From CAZNPL01 sp964574815 (GTDB lineage Bacteria > Planctomycetota > Phycisphaerae > UBA1845): a stretch of DNA of 64,000 bases. Below, piece by piece: positions 27,569-36,587 of this stretch. Numbering within the stretch: the stretch's first letter is position 1; every line of letters begins with the position of its first letter. A program made the translations under genes and the position numbers. The notes beneath the pieces were generated by a model. That model saw only the letters and a program-made list of their open reading frames with translations. It ran no database searches and had not been told where the DNA came from. The DNA is taken from NCBI GenBank assembly GCA_964574815.1, contig CAZNPL010000022.1, positions 1-64,000 of the forward strand, read 5' to 3'.

Positions 27569-29611
27569 GTGTCAGTCACTGAACAGAGCAATAAGTCTCT
27601 GCGCGAGGAGCTCCAGTTACTCTTCGCACGGGCCAAGCTGCCGACCAGCCCGACACTGGCCGCAAAAATACTTGAACTCGTGAACGATCCGAGGTCCACC
27701 CCGCAGCATTTCGCGGCCGCGATCCGGACCGACCCGGGCCTTTCCGCACGACTGCTGGCCAGGGCGAATTCCGCCTACTTCGCCCAGCGCGTACCCGTCA
27801 GCACGATCGAAAGAGCCGTAACGGTTCTCGGCCTGCGCCGCCTGAAGACCACCGCGCTGGCTTTTCAGTTGGTCGCACACCTCAACCGCCTCGGCGGGGC
27901 ACGCTACGACCTGAAAGCGTTCTGGCAACACTCGTTGCTACGAGCGTGCCTCGCCCGCGCCGTTGCGGACCACTCGATTAAGGAGCGATCCGAGGAGGCT
28001 TACCTGATCGGCCTGCTGCTGGACTGCGGCATTCCTGTGCTCGTTCAGTTGCTTGGCGACAAGTACGCCGCGCTCGCACGAAACAGAAGACTCTCCCCCA
28101 CGGCGCTCTTCACGGCGGAACGGTCGTCCTTCAGATATACGCACGTCGACGCGGCAGCCGCGCTGGCCGCAGAATGGAACCTGCCCGCCCTCATCGCCAC
28201 GCCCCTGGCGCAGCATCACCACGAGCCGGTCATCGACTACAACGCCTGCGACACCGACCGACTTTGCGCCGTCGCCTTCTTCGCCGGCGGACTCGCTTTT
28301 GACAAGAAGAGCAGAATCGATGCGAGCGAACCGGCCCTTCAGGGTTTTCGCGAAAACGTTCTAGGCCTCGACGATGAAGACTGGCTGCACGCGCAGGAGC
28401 TCGCCGTCGGCGAATTCAACCAGGATTCAGCGCTGTATCAGGACCTCGTCGGAGAAAACCTGAACATCGCCGAACTGCTTGCCGAAGCCAACCGCCACCT
28501 GGCCGCCGCCACCGAAGACTCCGACCGCAATACGATCGACGCCGAGTCAAAGCGTAGCACTATCTTTCGAAAGCACGTTCTCGTCTCCAGCGCCCTGCGC
28601 GATTACCGCGAGCGCGCCGCCAACGACCCGCTGACCAACCTTGCCAATCGCGGCGCCCTCGTCGAAATCGCACGCAACGCAATCGCACGCAACCTCTCCA
28701 ACCCCCAGTCGCTCGGCGTGCTCTTCATCGACCTGGACAACTTCAAACACCTGAACGATACCTTCGGCCACGCCGCCGGAGACGACGTGCTCAAGACCGT
28801 CGCCGCCACGCTTCAACATCAGGTGGGAGATGCCGGGAAAGTCGGCCGTTTCGGAGGAGAGGAGTTCGTCGCCGTCGTCGAGGGACTCGCCGCGGAAGAC
28901 TTCCGCCGACTCGCCGAGAATTGTGTCTCCCAGGTCCGAGAGGCCGCATCCGATAAACCCCGATGGGGCATGATCACCTGCAGCATCGGCGGGTTCTGGG
29001 CCCACGAGGTGCCCGTCCGTTCGGCCGAGGACCTCTTCAGCCTCGCCGACGACCTGATGTATGAGGCCAAGCAACGCGGAAAGAACCGCTGCTGTCTGCG
29101 CCTGCTCGGGGACCCCAGCGACGCCGAACCGGACGCCGAAACGCCGGTGGTCGACGTCGAGTCCGAGCACGAAGCCGACGACCCGACCATGAGCGACCTG
29201 TTACTCATCGCGCGACGACTCACCAGCGTCGAGTCCGAGCCGATCTTCACCAACGCCCGCAAGGAGCCGCGTGACCGCGCCATTCAACCGTGCACCCTTC
29301 GCCTGTTCTGTCAAGGCGGCCACAATCCTCGATCGTTCGACGCCGCCACCTGCGACATCTCCGCGGGCGGTATCTGTGCGCTGGTCGGCCTTCCCGTCGC
29401 ACGGGGCGAGCTTGTCGAACTCGTCTTCGACCACGACGGAGAGCAGAAGTACACCGCCGGCCTGGTCGCATCGTGTCGCCACGTCGTCGGCAGCGTCCAC
29501 GAGATCGGCATTCAGGTCATTCAGCGATCCTACGACCCCATCATCGTCGGCGACGCCAACGAGACCATGCGCCGCCTGCGCCGGCATCTCCTCAAACCGC
29601 CCGGCGAATAG
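27569..29611 (+). CDS. HDOD-GGDEF-PilZ signalling protein
   Basis: A 680-residue soluble regulator with three modules. An HDOD domain occupies ~15-220 (LPTSPTLAAKILELVNDPRS, GLSARLLARANSAYF). A GGDEF diguanylate cyclase follows at ~340-515 with the active-site loop GGEEF at 429-433 and LFIDLDNFKHLNDTFGH. A PilZ-like domain lies at ~570-665 (PCTLRLF, DISAGGIC, EIGIQVI). It could both make and bind cyclic di-GMP. The RxxD inhibitory site that normally precedes GG(D/E)EF is absent (GDAGKVGRF). The PilZ domain lacks an obvious N-terminal RxxxR. The start is GTG 27569, with a GGAGG-like site upstream. Confidence 0.85.
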   Translation: MSVTEQSNKSLREELQLLFARAKLPTSPTLAAKILELVNDPRSTPQHFAAAIRTDPGLSARLLARANSAYFAQRVPVSTIERAVTVLGLRRLKTTALAFQLVAHLNRLGGARYDLKAFWQHSLLRACLARAVADHSIKERSEEAYLIGLLLDCGIPVLVQLLGDKYAALARNRRLSPTALFTAERSSFRYTHVDAAAALAAEWNLPALIATPLAQHHHEPVIDYNACDTDRLCAVAFFAGGLAFDKKSRIDASEPALQGFRENVLGLDDEDWLHAQELAVGEFNQDSALYQDLVGENLNIAELLAEANRHLAAATEDSDRNTIDAESKRSTIFRKHVLVSSALRDYRERAANDPLTNLANRGALVEIARNAIARNLSNPQSLGVLFIDLDNFKHLNDTFGHAAGDDVLKTVAATLQHQVGDAGKVGRFGGEEFVAVVEGLAAEDFRRLAENCVSQVREAASDKPRWGMITCSIGGFWAHEVPVRSAEDLFSLADDLMYEAKQRGKNRCCLRLLGDPSDAEPDAETPVVDVESEHEADDPTMSDLLLIARRLTSVESEPIFTNARKEPRDRAIQPCTLRLFCQGGHNPRSFDAATCDISAGGICALVGLPVARGELVELVFDHDGEQKYTAGLVASCRHVVGSVHEIGIQVIQRSYDPIIVGDANETMRRLRRHLLKPPGE

Positions 29612-29651
29612 CCCCGACGAAAGACACGCCCCGCCGCTCTCCGCCAGTCCC

Positions 29652-30002
29652 CTACGCAAACTTGACCGCCAGACGTGCCCCACGCACCGTTCGAATCTCG
29701 ACGTAGTCGTCCACTGCGTAGCTGAACACCGTTCGATTCGGCGTCGGTCGCGCGACCTGGTCCGGAAGGCCCGCCGCCGTCGGATAGGCAGGCGTCCCGG
29801 CGTAGACGTACGGCTTGACCAGCACGTGCGGGCCGTGCACTGAATCATAGTACACCAGGGCCGTCACCCGGCCGAACGTCGTCACCGGCGCGACCGACTC
29901 GGCCGTGCGCGCCGGCTCCTCCGGCGCCGCGCCGGATCGATACTCCGCCAGCAACGCCGCCTGGTCACGATGCAATCGCGGCAACGAACGCACATTCATC
30001 AT
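29652..30002 (-). CDS. Small virion-cluster protein, unknown
   Basis: A 116-residue protein at the 3' end of the phage-type gene block. Its C-terminal half is beta-rich (GRVTALVYYDSVHGPHVLVKP, SYAVDDYVEIRTVRGARLAV); no family recognised. Start at 30002 (or the next ATG) follows GGAGGG and lies 1 bp past the stop of the preceding gene, so it belongs to the same transcription unit. Confidence 0.6.
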   Translation of the reverse strand: MMNVRSLPRLHRDQAALLAEYRSGAAPEEPARTAESVAPVTTFGRVTALVYYDSVHGPHVLVKPYVYAGTPAYPTAAGLPDQVARPTPNRTVFSYAVDDYVEIRTVRGARLAVKFA

Positions 30003-30003
30003 C

Positions 30004-30735
30004 TCAGCCCTCCAACTCGTCCAGCAGTGTCGCCGTGACCACCGGGTGCGCCGGCGGCGCCTCGGAATCCGCCACTGCCGCTGCAGTCAACACACTGCCG
30101 CCGTCCACGCCTTCGGCCGTCACGGCCCGCACTCCCCAGACCCGCCGCGCACCGTGCGCAAAGGGCGCCGAGATGTACCCGTAATGAATGCGCCCGCGGC
30201 GGTACGGGACCGTCCCCACTACTGTCCCATAGTCAACTGCACCAAGTCCCGAATCGTGATAAACGCCAAACCCCGCCGGCGCCGCTTCCTGATGCCGAGC
30301 CGGGTACACCCATCGCAGCTCAAATCGCCCCCCGGCTCCCGAACGCACCGTCAGCTCAGACAGCCCGTTCGGCCGCGGTCCCAGCAACGCCCGCGCGGCA
30401 TCGAATTCCGCCACCCGTGCCGGATACGTCGCCTCGCTCTCGACTCCTCCGCCGCCGATCGCCTTGACCACGTACGCGTAACGCGCCAAAGCAGCGTGTG
30501 GGCGCCACCTGAAGTTCGCAATCGAACTCGCCAACGGACCGGCCGCCCCCACCGGAAGCGCGAAGTCAATCGACTCGACCCCGCGGCAGCCGCGATAGAG
30601 ATTGTAGCCCCCGTTCACGCGCGGAAAGCACCACCCGTTCGTCGCCGTCACGCCGTTGGCAATCCCCCGAGGCGTATACCCGCGATGAATCGAATCGTAA
30701 TGCCCCAACCACTTCTCAAACAGTCCCGATGCCAT
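30004..30735 (-). CDS. Fibre/accessory-like virion protein, unknown
   Basis: A 243-residue protein, probably a structural accessory protein. It contains fibronectin-III-like strands (FRWRPHAALARYAYVVKAIGG, ELRWVYPARHQEAAPAGFGVYHD, RVWGVRAVTAEG), consistent with two Ig-like beta-sandwiches used in tail decoration. No enzymatic motif. It directly precedes the 116-residue gene and is separated from the upstream gene by 160 bp that contains a host-type hairpin repeat. Confidence 0.6.
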   Translation of the reverse strand: MASGLFEKWLGHYDSIHRGYTPRGIANGVTATNGWCFPRVNGGYNLYRGCRGVESIDFALPVGAAGPLASSIANFRWRPHAALARYAYVVKAIGGGGVESEATYPARVAEFDAARALLGPRPNGLSELTVRSGAGGRFELRWVYPARHQEAAPAGFGVYHDSGLGAVDYGTVVGTVPYRRGRIHYGYISAPFAHGARRVWGVRAVTAEGVDGGSVLTAAAVADSEAPPAHPVVTATLLDELEG

Positions 30736-30774
30736 GAGTGTGTCACCTGGTCACAAGTACCGCCGCCCGGGTGC

Positions 30775-30821
30775 GGGTGCCGGGTTCCCCATCCTTCGCG
30801 AAGCGAACGGTGGGGGACGGA
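30775..30821. repeat. GGGTGCC-type hairpin repeat inside phage block
   Basis: GGGTGCCGGG precedes CCCCATCCTTCGCGAAGCGAA and GGTGGGGGACGGA. The core TTCGCGAAGCGAA and the CCCCA/TGGGG ends can pair. It resembles 57537-57582 and, more weakly, 60082-60115, all intergenic. Confidence 0.6.
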
Positions 30822-30895
30822 GGGACCCACCAGTGCCTTCCCGACCTGCCGATGTCGTGACATGTGATGACCATTTCGCAAGGTGGTCCACCAAT

Positions 30896-31396
30896 CTAAC
30901 TCGGCTCCACTGCGATCGTGTCGTCACCACCGTCCGTCGGCGTCATCGTCCGCAACGGTGTCGCTCCGTCATTCTCCATCACCACGTCCACGCCGGTCGA
31001 AATCGTATGCACCCGCTTGTTGGCCAGCATGGCGAACGCAACATGCAGCTCCGATTCATCCGACTCGACCGCGATGATCTCACCTTCCTGGTAACGATCG
31101 ACCTCGTCCGCGCCGCCGTCCGCACGAACGTCGTACGCAGTCGGCCCCGCCAGCAGCGGAAAATCAAAATGGTAAGCCCCTGGCAGGCCGACCGGATCCG
31201 TCTCGATCATCACATACTCCTCCCCGACCGGGGCGGGCGTAACCCAACTTCCATCGTCCTGCAGATAAAGATCGGTCTGCCGATCACGAATGCGAATGGT
31301 AGGCACCAGGCCCGTGACGCCCTCGCCCTCCGCGTCGACAAAAGTAGCCGCAAGCCGCGTCGTCGTCCCCATCAGAACCCGTTCGCTCGCGATCAT
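30896..31396 (-). CDS. Virion-cluster beta-rich protein, unknown
   Basis: A 166-residue, acidic, beta-rich protein: TRLAATFVDAEGEGVTGLVP and TIRIRDRQTDLYLQDDGSW resemble the Ig-like BppU/baseplate-upper-protein N-terminal fold seen in phage tails, but the match is weak. GAGGAGG precedes ATG 31396. No catalytic motif. Confidence 0.6.
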   Translation of the reverse strand: MIASERVLMGTTTRLAATFVDAEGEGVTGLVPTIRIRDRQTDLYLQDDGSWVTPAPVGEEYVMIETDPVGLPGAYHFDFPLLAGPTAYDVRADGGADEVDRYQEGEIIAVESDESELHVAFAMLANKRVHTISTGVDVVMENDGATPLRTMTPTDGGDDTIAVEPS

Positions 31397-31418
31397 CCTC
31401 GCACCTCCTCACGTCGCT

Positions 31419-31994
31419 TTACTCAGCGCGCAGCCAGACCCGCGGCGTCACGCCACCCGCGTCGTAATCCGTCACCACCCCGAACGGGTCCGGCAGCGGA
31501 CCGAACGAGCACCCCCGGGAAACGAAACGGTGAAACGACGTGTTGTCCGCGTCGTCGTAGCCCAGCATCGGATCGCCGCCCACCGTCCCGGAGGCCGCCA
31601 CCCGCCCGGTGCCCGTCGCATCGGACAGCAGCGCCAACCACCACCAACCCGGCGTCAAGGTGCTCGAAAGCACCAACTCCCGCTTGCCCTCCACGCCCAG
31701 CGACACCGTGCCGGTGTCAAGAAACAACCCGCCGGGCGCAACGGCCTCGCGATCGTGTCGGTAGATACCCAGCCGAACCGACTTGCCAGCCTCGGGCCCG
31801 GTCACGTTGATCGCGATGCGGTCGTACGCGCGTCGCCGGGGAGCAAAGAACGGCTGCGCTGCAAGGACGTTCTGCTGTACGATATAACTCGACGCGTTCA
31901 TCACGTGCAGCGGGCCGAGATACCATCGCCCGCCCTTGTGTTCCAGCGCCGGCGCCGCGACCGGCCACGGTTTCAACGGCTTCAATCGCATCAC
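31419..31994 (-). CDS. Virion-cluster protein with jelly-roll-like region
   Basis: A 191-residue protein. The segment from DRIAINVTGPEAGKSVRLGIY through LSSTLTPGWWWLALLSDATG is a jelly-roll-like beta-sandwich pattern seen in phage tail-fibre head domains and carbohydrate-binding accessory proteins. GGAGG precedes the start at 31994. Function inferred from position only. Confidence 0.6.
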   Translation of the reverse strand: MMRLKPLKPWPVAAPALEHKGGRWYLGPLHVMNASSYIVQQNVLAAQPFFAPRRRAYDRIAINVTGPEAGKSVRLGIYRHDREAVAPGGLFLDTGTVSLGVEGKRELVLSSTLTPGWWWLALLSDATGTGRVAASGTVGGDPMLGYDDADNTSFHRFVSRGCSFGPLPDPFGVVTDYDAGGVTPRVWLRAE

Positions 31995-32206
31995 AAACCT
32001 CCGAAACTGCGCTTTCCCAATGTAGCGTCACCCCTCGTGGGTAACGCGGACACCCGACTCTCCGGATGAATCCACTTGCTCGCGCGGGTGCCATGGGCAA
32101 GCGGAGCCGCCACAGGCGGCGGAGCTTGCCCGTGCGTTCCCGTTGACAACAGCACGGGCGTCTCGATCAACACGCCGCTATTGAATCCGTAGGAACACAC
32201 GCGCAC
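31991..32206 (-). CDS. Small ORF overrun by a repeat, possibly decayed
   Basis: GTG 32206 has AGGAGG 5 bp upstream, so translation is plausible. The first ~22 residues (VRVCSYGFNSGVLIETPVLL) are distinct. The following ~20 residues are encoded by a GGTGCC-type palindromic repeat (32088-32144), which gives low-quality Pro/Ala/His sequence. The original small gene was probably truncated or altered by the repeat. It overlaps the next gene by 4 bp. Confidence 0.35.
   Translation of the reverse strand: MRVCSYGFNSGVLIETPVLLSTGTHGQAPPPVAAPLAHGTRASKWIHPESRVSALPTRGDATLGKRSFGGL
32088..32144. repeat. GGTGCC-type palindromic repeat within small ORF
   Basis: GGTGCCATGGGCAAGC, then GGAGCCGCC-ACA-GGCGGCGGA, then GCTTGCCCGTGCG. 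GGGCAAGC pairs with GCTTGCCC and GCCGCC with GGCGGC, leaving an internal mismatch. It shares the GGTGCC head with other intergenic copies in the window. Confidence 0.55.
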
Positions 32207-32215
32207 CCAACCCTC

Positions 32216-33058
32216 CTAAACCTGAATACCTGCCCGCCCGTTCAGCACGACCGTCAGATCGCGCCCCGCCTGCGTCGAGCCGACCTGCTTCACTTCGAAC
32301 GTCAGCACGTCACCGGCGTCCACCGCGTGATCCACCGTCGCGGACGTGTCCTGCTTCGTCCCCGAAGCGATGTTGATCCGGTCTGCGTCGCTCGCAAAGA
32401 TGCTGGTCCCCGCGTCCCGCACATCGACGATCAGGCTCGTGCCCGTCGGCGCCGTCGCCACTCTCCCCGTGGCATCCACCAGCGTGAACGCCACCGGCGC
32501 CACCCACTCGATCTCCCACACCTTCACCGACAGCTCGCCCCCCAGGAACACGCTCGGCGCAAACGGCAGATTCCGCACCGTGGCGCCAACTGGCGACACT
32601 TCGAACAACGTCGCCGGCCGTTCGTCCGAAATCGTCATGCCGCCCGACACCGTCACAACGGTGGCCAGCGGCAGAAAAGCCGCCAGGTCTGCCGGAAAGC
32701 TCTCCGCAATGTTCAGCGCATTGTTCGCGTCGAGATAAACCTTGCGCGTCGAGTCGTCCGGTACCGCCTGGGCCGTCGCTCCGTCGAAACGCTTGCGCAC
32801 CCCGCCAAGCGTGTAGTCCACCGGATAGACGCCGATCGCGAGCGATCCCTCGTCAACCACCATCCCGCCCCGCAGCGCCGCGAGAATCCGATTCTGCCGC
32901 CACAGCCGCCGGTTGTAATGAATCTCGTAACTCGGGCTGCTGTTCGGCCCCACCCCCTTGGCCACGTACGGCAGCCCGGTCTCCGCATCGAGTGTGCCGT
33001 CCAGCGACAGCACGGCCTGGTCCGCAGGAAACGCTTCATTCGGGTAAATCGTTGCCAT
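32216..33058 (-). CDS. Probable tail-fibre or decoration protein
   Basis: A 280-residue protein. The N-terminus (ATIYPNEAFPADQAVLSLDGTLDAETG) and a mid region describing a collar-like beta structure (SYEIHYNRRLWRQNRILAAL, SPVGATVRNLPFAPSVFLGGELSVKVWEIEWV) suggest a structural virion protein. The C-terminal third has repeated short strands ending DLTVVLNGRAGIQV. No homologue recognised with certainty. AGAGGAGC precedes ATG 33058. Confidence 0.55.
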   Translation of the reverse strand: MATIYPNEAFPADQAVLSLDGTLDAETGLPYVAKGVGPNSSPSYEIHYNRRLWRQNRILAALRGGMVVDEGSLAIGVYPVDYTLGGVRKRFDGATAQAVPDDSTRKVYLDANNALNIAESFPADLAAFLPLATVVTVSGGMTISDERPATLFEVSPVGATVRNLPFAPSVFLGGELSVKVWEIEWVAPVAFTLVDATGRVATAPTGTSLIVDVRDAGTSIFASDADRINIASGTKQDTSATVDHAVDAGDVLTFEVKQVGSTQAGRDLTVVLNGRAGIQV

Positions 33059-33082
33059 GATGCTCCTCTCGTGTGATCCTGC

Positions 33083-33571
33083 CTACTTCCCGGGCACGGC
33101 CTCGAACCGGCTCGGGCTGAACGAGAACGTCAGCCGGTCCGTCTCCGGATCGTACCCCGCCCGCTCAACGCACCCCGGCACCGACGGCGCGCCGTTGATC
33201 GTCACCGCAACCACGGTCGATTCCGACACGTTGCCGGCCCCGTCCAACATCCGCACCGCGTGCTCGAACCGCCCGAAGACGTAAGGCGGTGTATCAAAGG
33301 ACATCACCAGCGCCGGGTAGAGATGCTCGCCCTGCAAATGCCCGCCCTCGAGGTGCCCGTCGGGGTTCACACTGTCCAAATGCCTCAACGACAGATGACC
33401 GTCGAGCAGATGGCCCGCGCGCGCCGCCGCCTCGGGCCACAACGCCACCGGGCGCGGCGTCAACGGATGAGCGAAATCGATCGGCCCGATCCCGAGGTTT
33501 CCAAGAACCTCGAAGATAGTGTCGGCGTTGTACCGCCTCAACCGCTCCACGTTGATCCGCACGCGCCGCAT
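33083..33571 (-). CDS. Virion-cluster protein with GHL repeats
   Basis: A 162-residue protein. A central segment carries short repeats around His-Leu (GHLLDGHLSLRHLDSVNPDG, then HLEGGHLQGEHL), followed by an Ig-like C-terminus (RMLDGAGNVSESTVVAVTING). Its ATG overlaps the TGA of the hub-like gene (TGATG), so it is translationally coupled to it; this choice removes a Gly-rich upstream extension. Unknown function; GHL repeats suggest a beta-helix or spike turn. Confidence 0.6.
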   Translation of the reverse strand: MRRVRINVERLRRYNADTIFEVLGNLGIGPIDFAHPLTPRPVALWPEAAARAGHLLDGHLSLRHLDSVNPDGHLEGGHLQGEHLYPALVMSFDTPPYVFGRFEHAVRMLDGAGNVSESTVVAVTINGAPSVPGCVERAGYDPETDRLTFSFSPSRFEAVPGK

Positions 33572-35718
33572 CACGCCCCTCCCGCCACCGAGACCGGAGC
33601 ATCCGAATGCTCCAGCAGCAGTTCCGTATCCCACCGCCCGCCGCCCGTGCGAAAGCGCTTGCCGACCACCACCGGCCCCACCGCCGCACCGTCCTCCCGC
33701 GTCAAGAACGAAACGCCGCGCCCGCGGATCTTCTCGATCTCGTCGCCGATCGCGAACGCCGTATCGAGCCGCGGCACCACCGGCGACGCGATCACCCGCC
33801 GATCCTGCCCGCGCTCGGCCAGCGCCCGCGCAAATCGCTCGATCGCTTCCGTGTCATCCACCTCGATGTCCCCCGCCTCCGCGTTGACGCCGGCCAGCAC
33901 GTTCGTCGTCCCCGTCCGAGAAACAAAACGATACGCACTCGGACGAGCCGTCACGCGCGACGTCGTCAACAGCGTCGGCGACGACGAGTCGTTCACATCG
34001 GGCCTCGCCACCAAGCGCTCGTCGCTCTCGATCACGGCCGTGACCCGCACGCGAAACGTCTGATCGACGATGGCAAACCACAGATTCTGTTCGACCGAAT
34101 CGATCCCCGGAGGCGTGATCTGCGTCGGATTGGTCACCTCGAATACAATGCCGGCCGGGTTTTCCAAAACAGTGATCGCCCCGGACGGCACGTACCAGTT
34201 CACCCCGCCGTCAAAGCTCACCTCGACGTGCACGCCGTACCGCCCGCCCGATTCCGATCGCGTGACGGTCCCAAGCAGCGAGCGGCTGCGCCGCGACCAG
34301 GACCCGAGGCGCGCAATCTCAGGCTCCGCAACGGTCGAAAACTCGAACGGCCGGTAGTCATCGAACGGCGCATTGCGATTGTAGGTGGCCCCGTCGAACC
34401 GCCCGTCCTCGTTCAACACCCACAACCGTCCCACGTATCGATGCCGCCCGAACTCTGACCCCCGCCGATGATACCTGCGGAACCACTCGGACTGCTCCGC
34501 CAGATCACCGAGCTTGTCGACCTGCTCCGGCGTCAACGCCAGCTCCTTGGCCGCGGTCCGGTCCTGCAGCGCGACATTGTCCAGGTGCTCCGCAGGTAAC
34601 CAGCCCGGCACCAGCGGCACCGTCATCTCATACGCCTTCATTCCACCGATCACGATCGGGGCGTTGACGATCCGCTGATAATCCCAGCGAATGTCCGCCG
34701 CCACGACCTCGTTGGCACGCAATACGTCCGCCGCCCTCAGCCCCGAAGCGTCGTAACGCGGAACGCCGTCCGCATGCACCCCGCCGCGTGCCAGATGCAA
34801 CTGCTTGCGAACGCCGTCGCCCGCCGCCCACACCCGCAAGCTCGTTTGGATCGCAGAATCGCTCCCGGTCGTATCCGCCGTCACGTGAACACCCGCGGCG
34901 TCGGCCAGCAACGCCAGCGACTCCACCAGGTTCGCCGCCTCACAAATCAACGTATCACACGGAACCGACAGCCGCGTGGCCAACCGGCTCGACGCCCCGT
35001 CAATCACGTTTTCTTCCGTCGCATCCAGCACGTCATCAATCCCGACCGGTCCCTCCCGCAGCGCATAAAACCAGACCAGGTAACGCAGCGCCTTCGCGTA
35101 CGTCCACGCAACCCCGTTCGCATCGTTGTCATAGGTGAAGATGTGAATCGAACGCACCTGCCCACCGCTCGAAACCATCTGCAAAGGCGTCGGCGAACAA
35201 TTGCGCGCCCCGTCAAGGTTGAACACGCACGGCAACGCCTCAACCAGCACGCTTTGGTCCGACCACGTTGCCGGGTCGGCAATCAGCCCGTTCTCGATCG
35301 CCCCGCTGCGCATCCGCCGACCGTAAATCCAACTTCGCCGATCACGGGCCAGCCGATCGTACACGTGCATCGCGGTAAAGCCGAACGACTCTTCCGCCTT
35401 GTCCGGCTCACCGCGCCATCTGGCCTCCTGCACCGGCGCTGTCCCCTCGAACAAAACGACACGGTCCGCCGGATCAGCCTCATCGGTGCGAATCAAAACG
35501 CGCGAGTCCGGCAGGTAACGCGCCCGCGCTGCCGCGGTGTCAAAGTCGTTGTCCAGCCGCACGGACAGTCGGGCCGTCGAGATATGTTCGTCACTGAGCA
35601 GCGTCACTTCATCGACACGCAGCCGCTCGTCAACTGCAAACACGCCCGAGCCCGGCGACGTCTCCACCGCCGCCACCAGCGTCTGCGTCCGCCCCGCGCG
35701 CCCGCAATCATCCACCAT
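33571..35718 (-). CDS. Large hub-like tail/baseplate protein
   Basis: A 715-residue protein, the largest in the block after the head genes. Its N-terminal part (TLLSDEHISTARLSVRLDND, VLFEGTAPVQEARWRGE) resembles the barrel domains of phage hub proteins such as Mu gp44/T4 gp27, and the C-terminus (DTAFAIGDEIEKIRGRGVSFL) has a similar OB-like pattern. The middle is unrecognised. AAGGAGCT precedes the start. In Mu the hub lies after sheath, tube and tape-measure genes; here none lies between it and the gp37-like gene. The hub assignment is tentative. Confidence 0.5.
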   Translation of the reverse strand: MVDDCGRAGRTQTLVAAVETSPGSGVFAVDERLRVDEVTLLSDEHISTARLSVRLDNDFDTAAARARYLPDSRVLIRTDEADPADRVVLFEGTAPVQEARWRGEPDKAEESFGFTAMHVYDRLARDRRSWIYGRRMRSGAIENGLIADPATWSDQSVLVEALPCVFNLDGARNCSPTPLQMVSSGGQVRSIHIFTYDNDANGVAWTYAKALRYLVWFYALREGPVGIDDVLDATEENVIDGASSRLATRLSVPCDTLICEAANLVESLALLADAAGVHVTADTTGSDSAIQTSLRVWAAGDGVRKQLHLARGGVHADGVPRYDASGLRAADVLRANEVVAADIRWDYQRIVNAPIVIGGMKAYEMTVPLVPGWLPAEHLDNVALQDRTAAKELALTPEQVDKLGDLAEQSEWFRRYHRRGSEFGRHRYVGRLWVLNEDGRFDGATYNRNAPFDDYRPFEFSTVAEPEIARLGSWSRRSRSLLGTVTRSESGGRYGVHVEVSFDGGVNWYVPSGAITVLENPAGIVFEVTNPTQITPPGIDSVEQNLWFAIVDQTFRVRVTAVIESDERLVARPDVNDSSSPTLLTTSRVTARPSAYRFVSRTGTTNVLAGVNAEAGDIEVDDTEAIERFARALAERGQDRRVIASPVVPRLDTAFAIGDEIEKIRGRGVSFLTREDGAAVGPVVVGKRFRTGGGRWDTELLLEHSDAPVSVAGGA

Positions 35719-35730
35719 CGATGCAGCTCC

Positions 35731-36567
35731 TTATGGACTCAACTGCGTGAAATGAAGTTCGAACGGTTGCAGCGCCCCGCCGCTTACCGGATGCCGACGC
35801 CGCGGGCCCCGCCGCACGAAACGATCCAGCACGCAATCCCCAAACGTACGCGAAAAAGCGTCCACCAGATCATGAGGCCGCGGATCGGCGACCGCGGCTT
35901 CGATGTTCTGCTCGACCGCATTCAGCACATTGTCATCCGCGCCCCGAAGCTGTCCGGCCCAGCAAATAGGCCGCCCGCGCAGACCGAGTTGATGCCGAAA
36001 CTCGCCGTCGATCCCCGGAAAGCCAAAAGAAACCGACTCAGCCTCCGCCTCGCCCACCAGCACACTGACGACACTCTCCGCACCGGCGAGAACCTCACCG
36101 TTGAAAGTCGGCTGCGCCACCTCCGACAGGCGCTCGACGACGTAACGCTGCTCGTACACAACGTGCGTCTCGTCGCCCGACACGACCTGCTCGTCAATCA
36201 AGACCAACTGCCGGTCCGCAAGCACCGCCGCCTCGTCAAGAGCCTCCGCCACACGCTCCAGAAGTTGAAATCCGCCCTGCGTCGTGCCGTCACCACATCG
36301 CACGTCGCAACCACCTTGAAGATTCTCCGCCCGGAGCAGAACGGTGAGCCTGGGCGACCCGATGATGGCCGAGCCGGCGTCCCCTCTCACGCGACCGGCG
36401 TAAATGACCAGCGCGGCCGGCGCCGGCCGGCCGCTGATGTACGCCAAGGCCCGGCGCCGATCTCCGTCAGAGAAACCCTCGACCGTACGGAAGATCGGTG
36501 ACCCGCCCTCCTCGACATTCGCGATCAAGTCCCGAACCGCCGTTTCGATATCACCCAGTTCGCTCAC
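35731..36567 (-). CDS. Mu gp37-like (DUF1834) protein with extension
   Basis: A 278-residue protein with a GTG start preceded by GGGAG. The first ~170 residues (MSELGDIETAVRDLIANVEE, TVLLRAENLQGG, ERVAEALD, YVVERLSEVAQPTFNGEV) fit the gp37/DUF1834 tail-completion-like family next to gp36 in Mu-type phages. The last ~100 residues (HQLGLRGRPICWAGQLRGAD, then DAFSRTFGDCVLDRF) are an extra domain not expected in gp37. It starts 21 bp after the gp36-like stop. Confidence 0.6.
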   Translation of the reverse strand: MSELGDIETAVRDLIANVEEGGSPIFRTVEGFSDGDRRRALAYISGRPAPAALVIYAGRVRGDAGSAIIGSPRLTVLLRAENLQGGCDVRCGDGTTQGGFQLLERVAEALDEAAVLADRQLVLIDEQVVSGDETHVVYEQRYVVERLSEVAQPTFNGEVLAGAESVVSVLVGEAEAESVSFGFPGIDGEFRHQLGLRGRPICWAGQLRGADDNVLNAVEQNIEAAVADPRPHDLVDAFSRTFGDCVLDRFVRRGPRRRHPVSGGALQPFELHFTQLSP

Positions 36568-36587
36568 CGTTCAAGCTCCCATGCCCG

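Noticed and set aside
34774..36501. A 575-residue open frame opposite the hub-like and gp37-like genes
   Set aside because: Antisense shadow without recognisable domains or ribosome-binding site.
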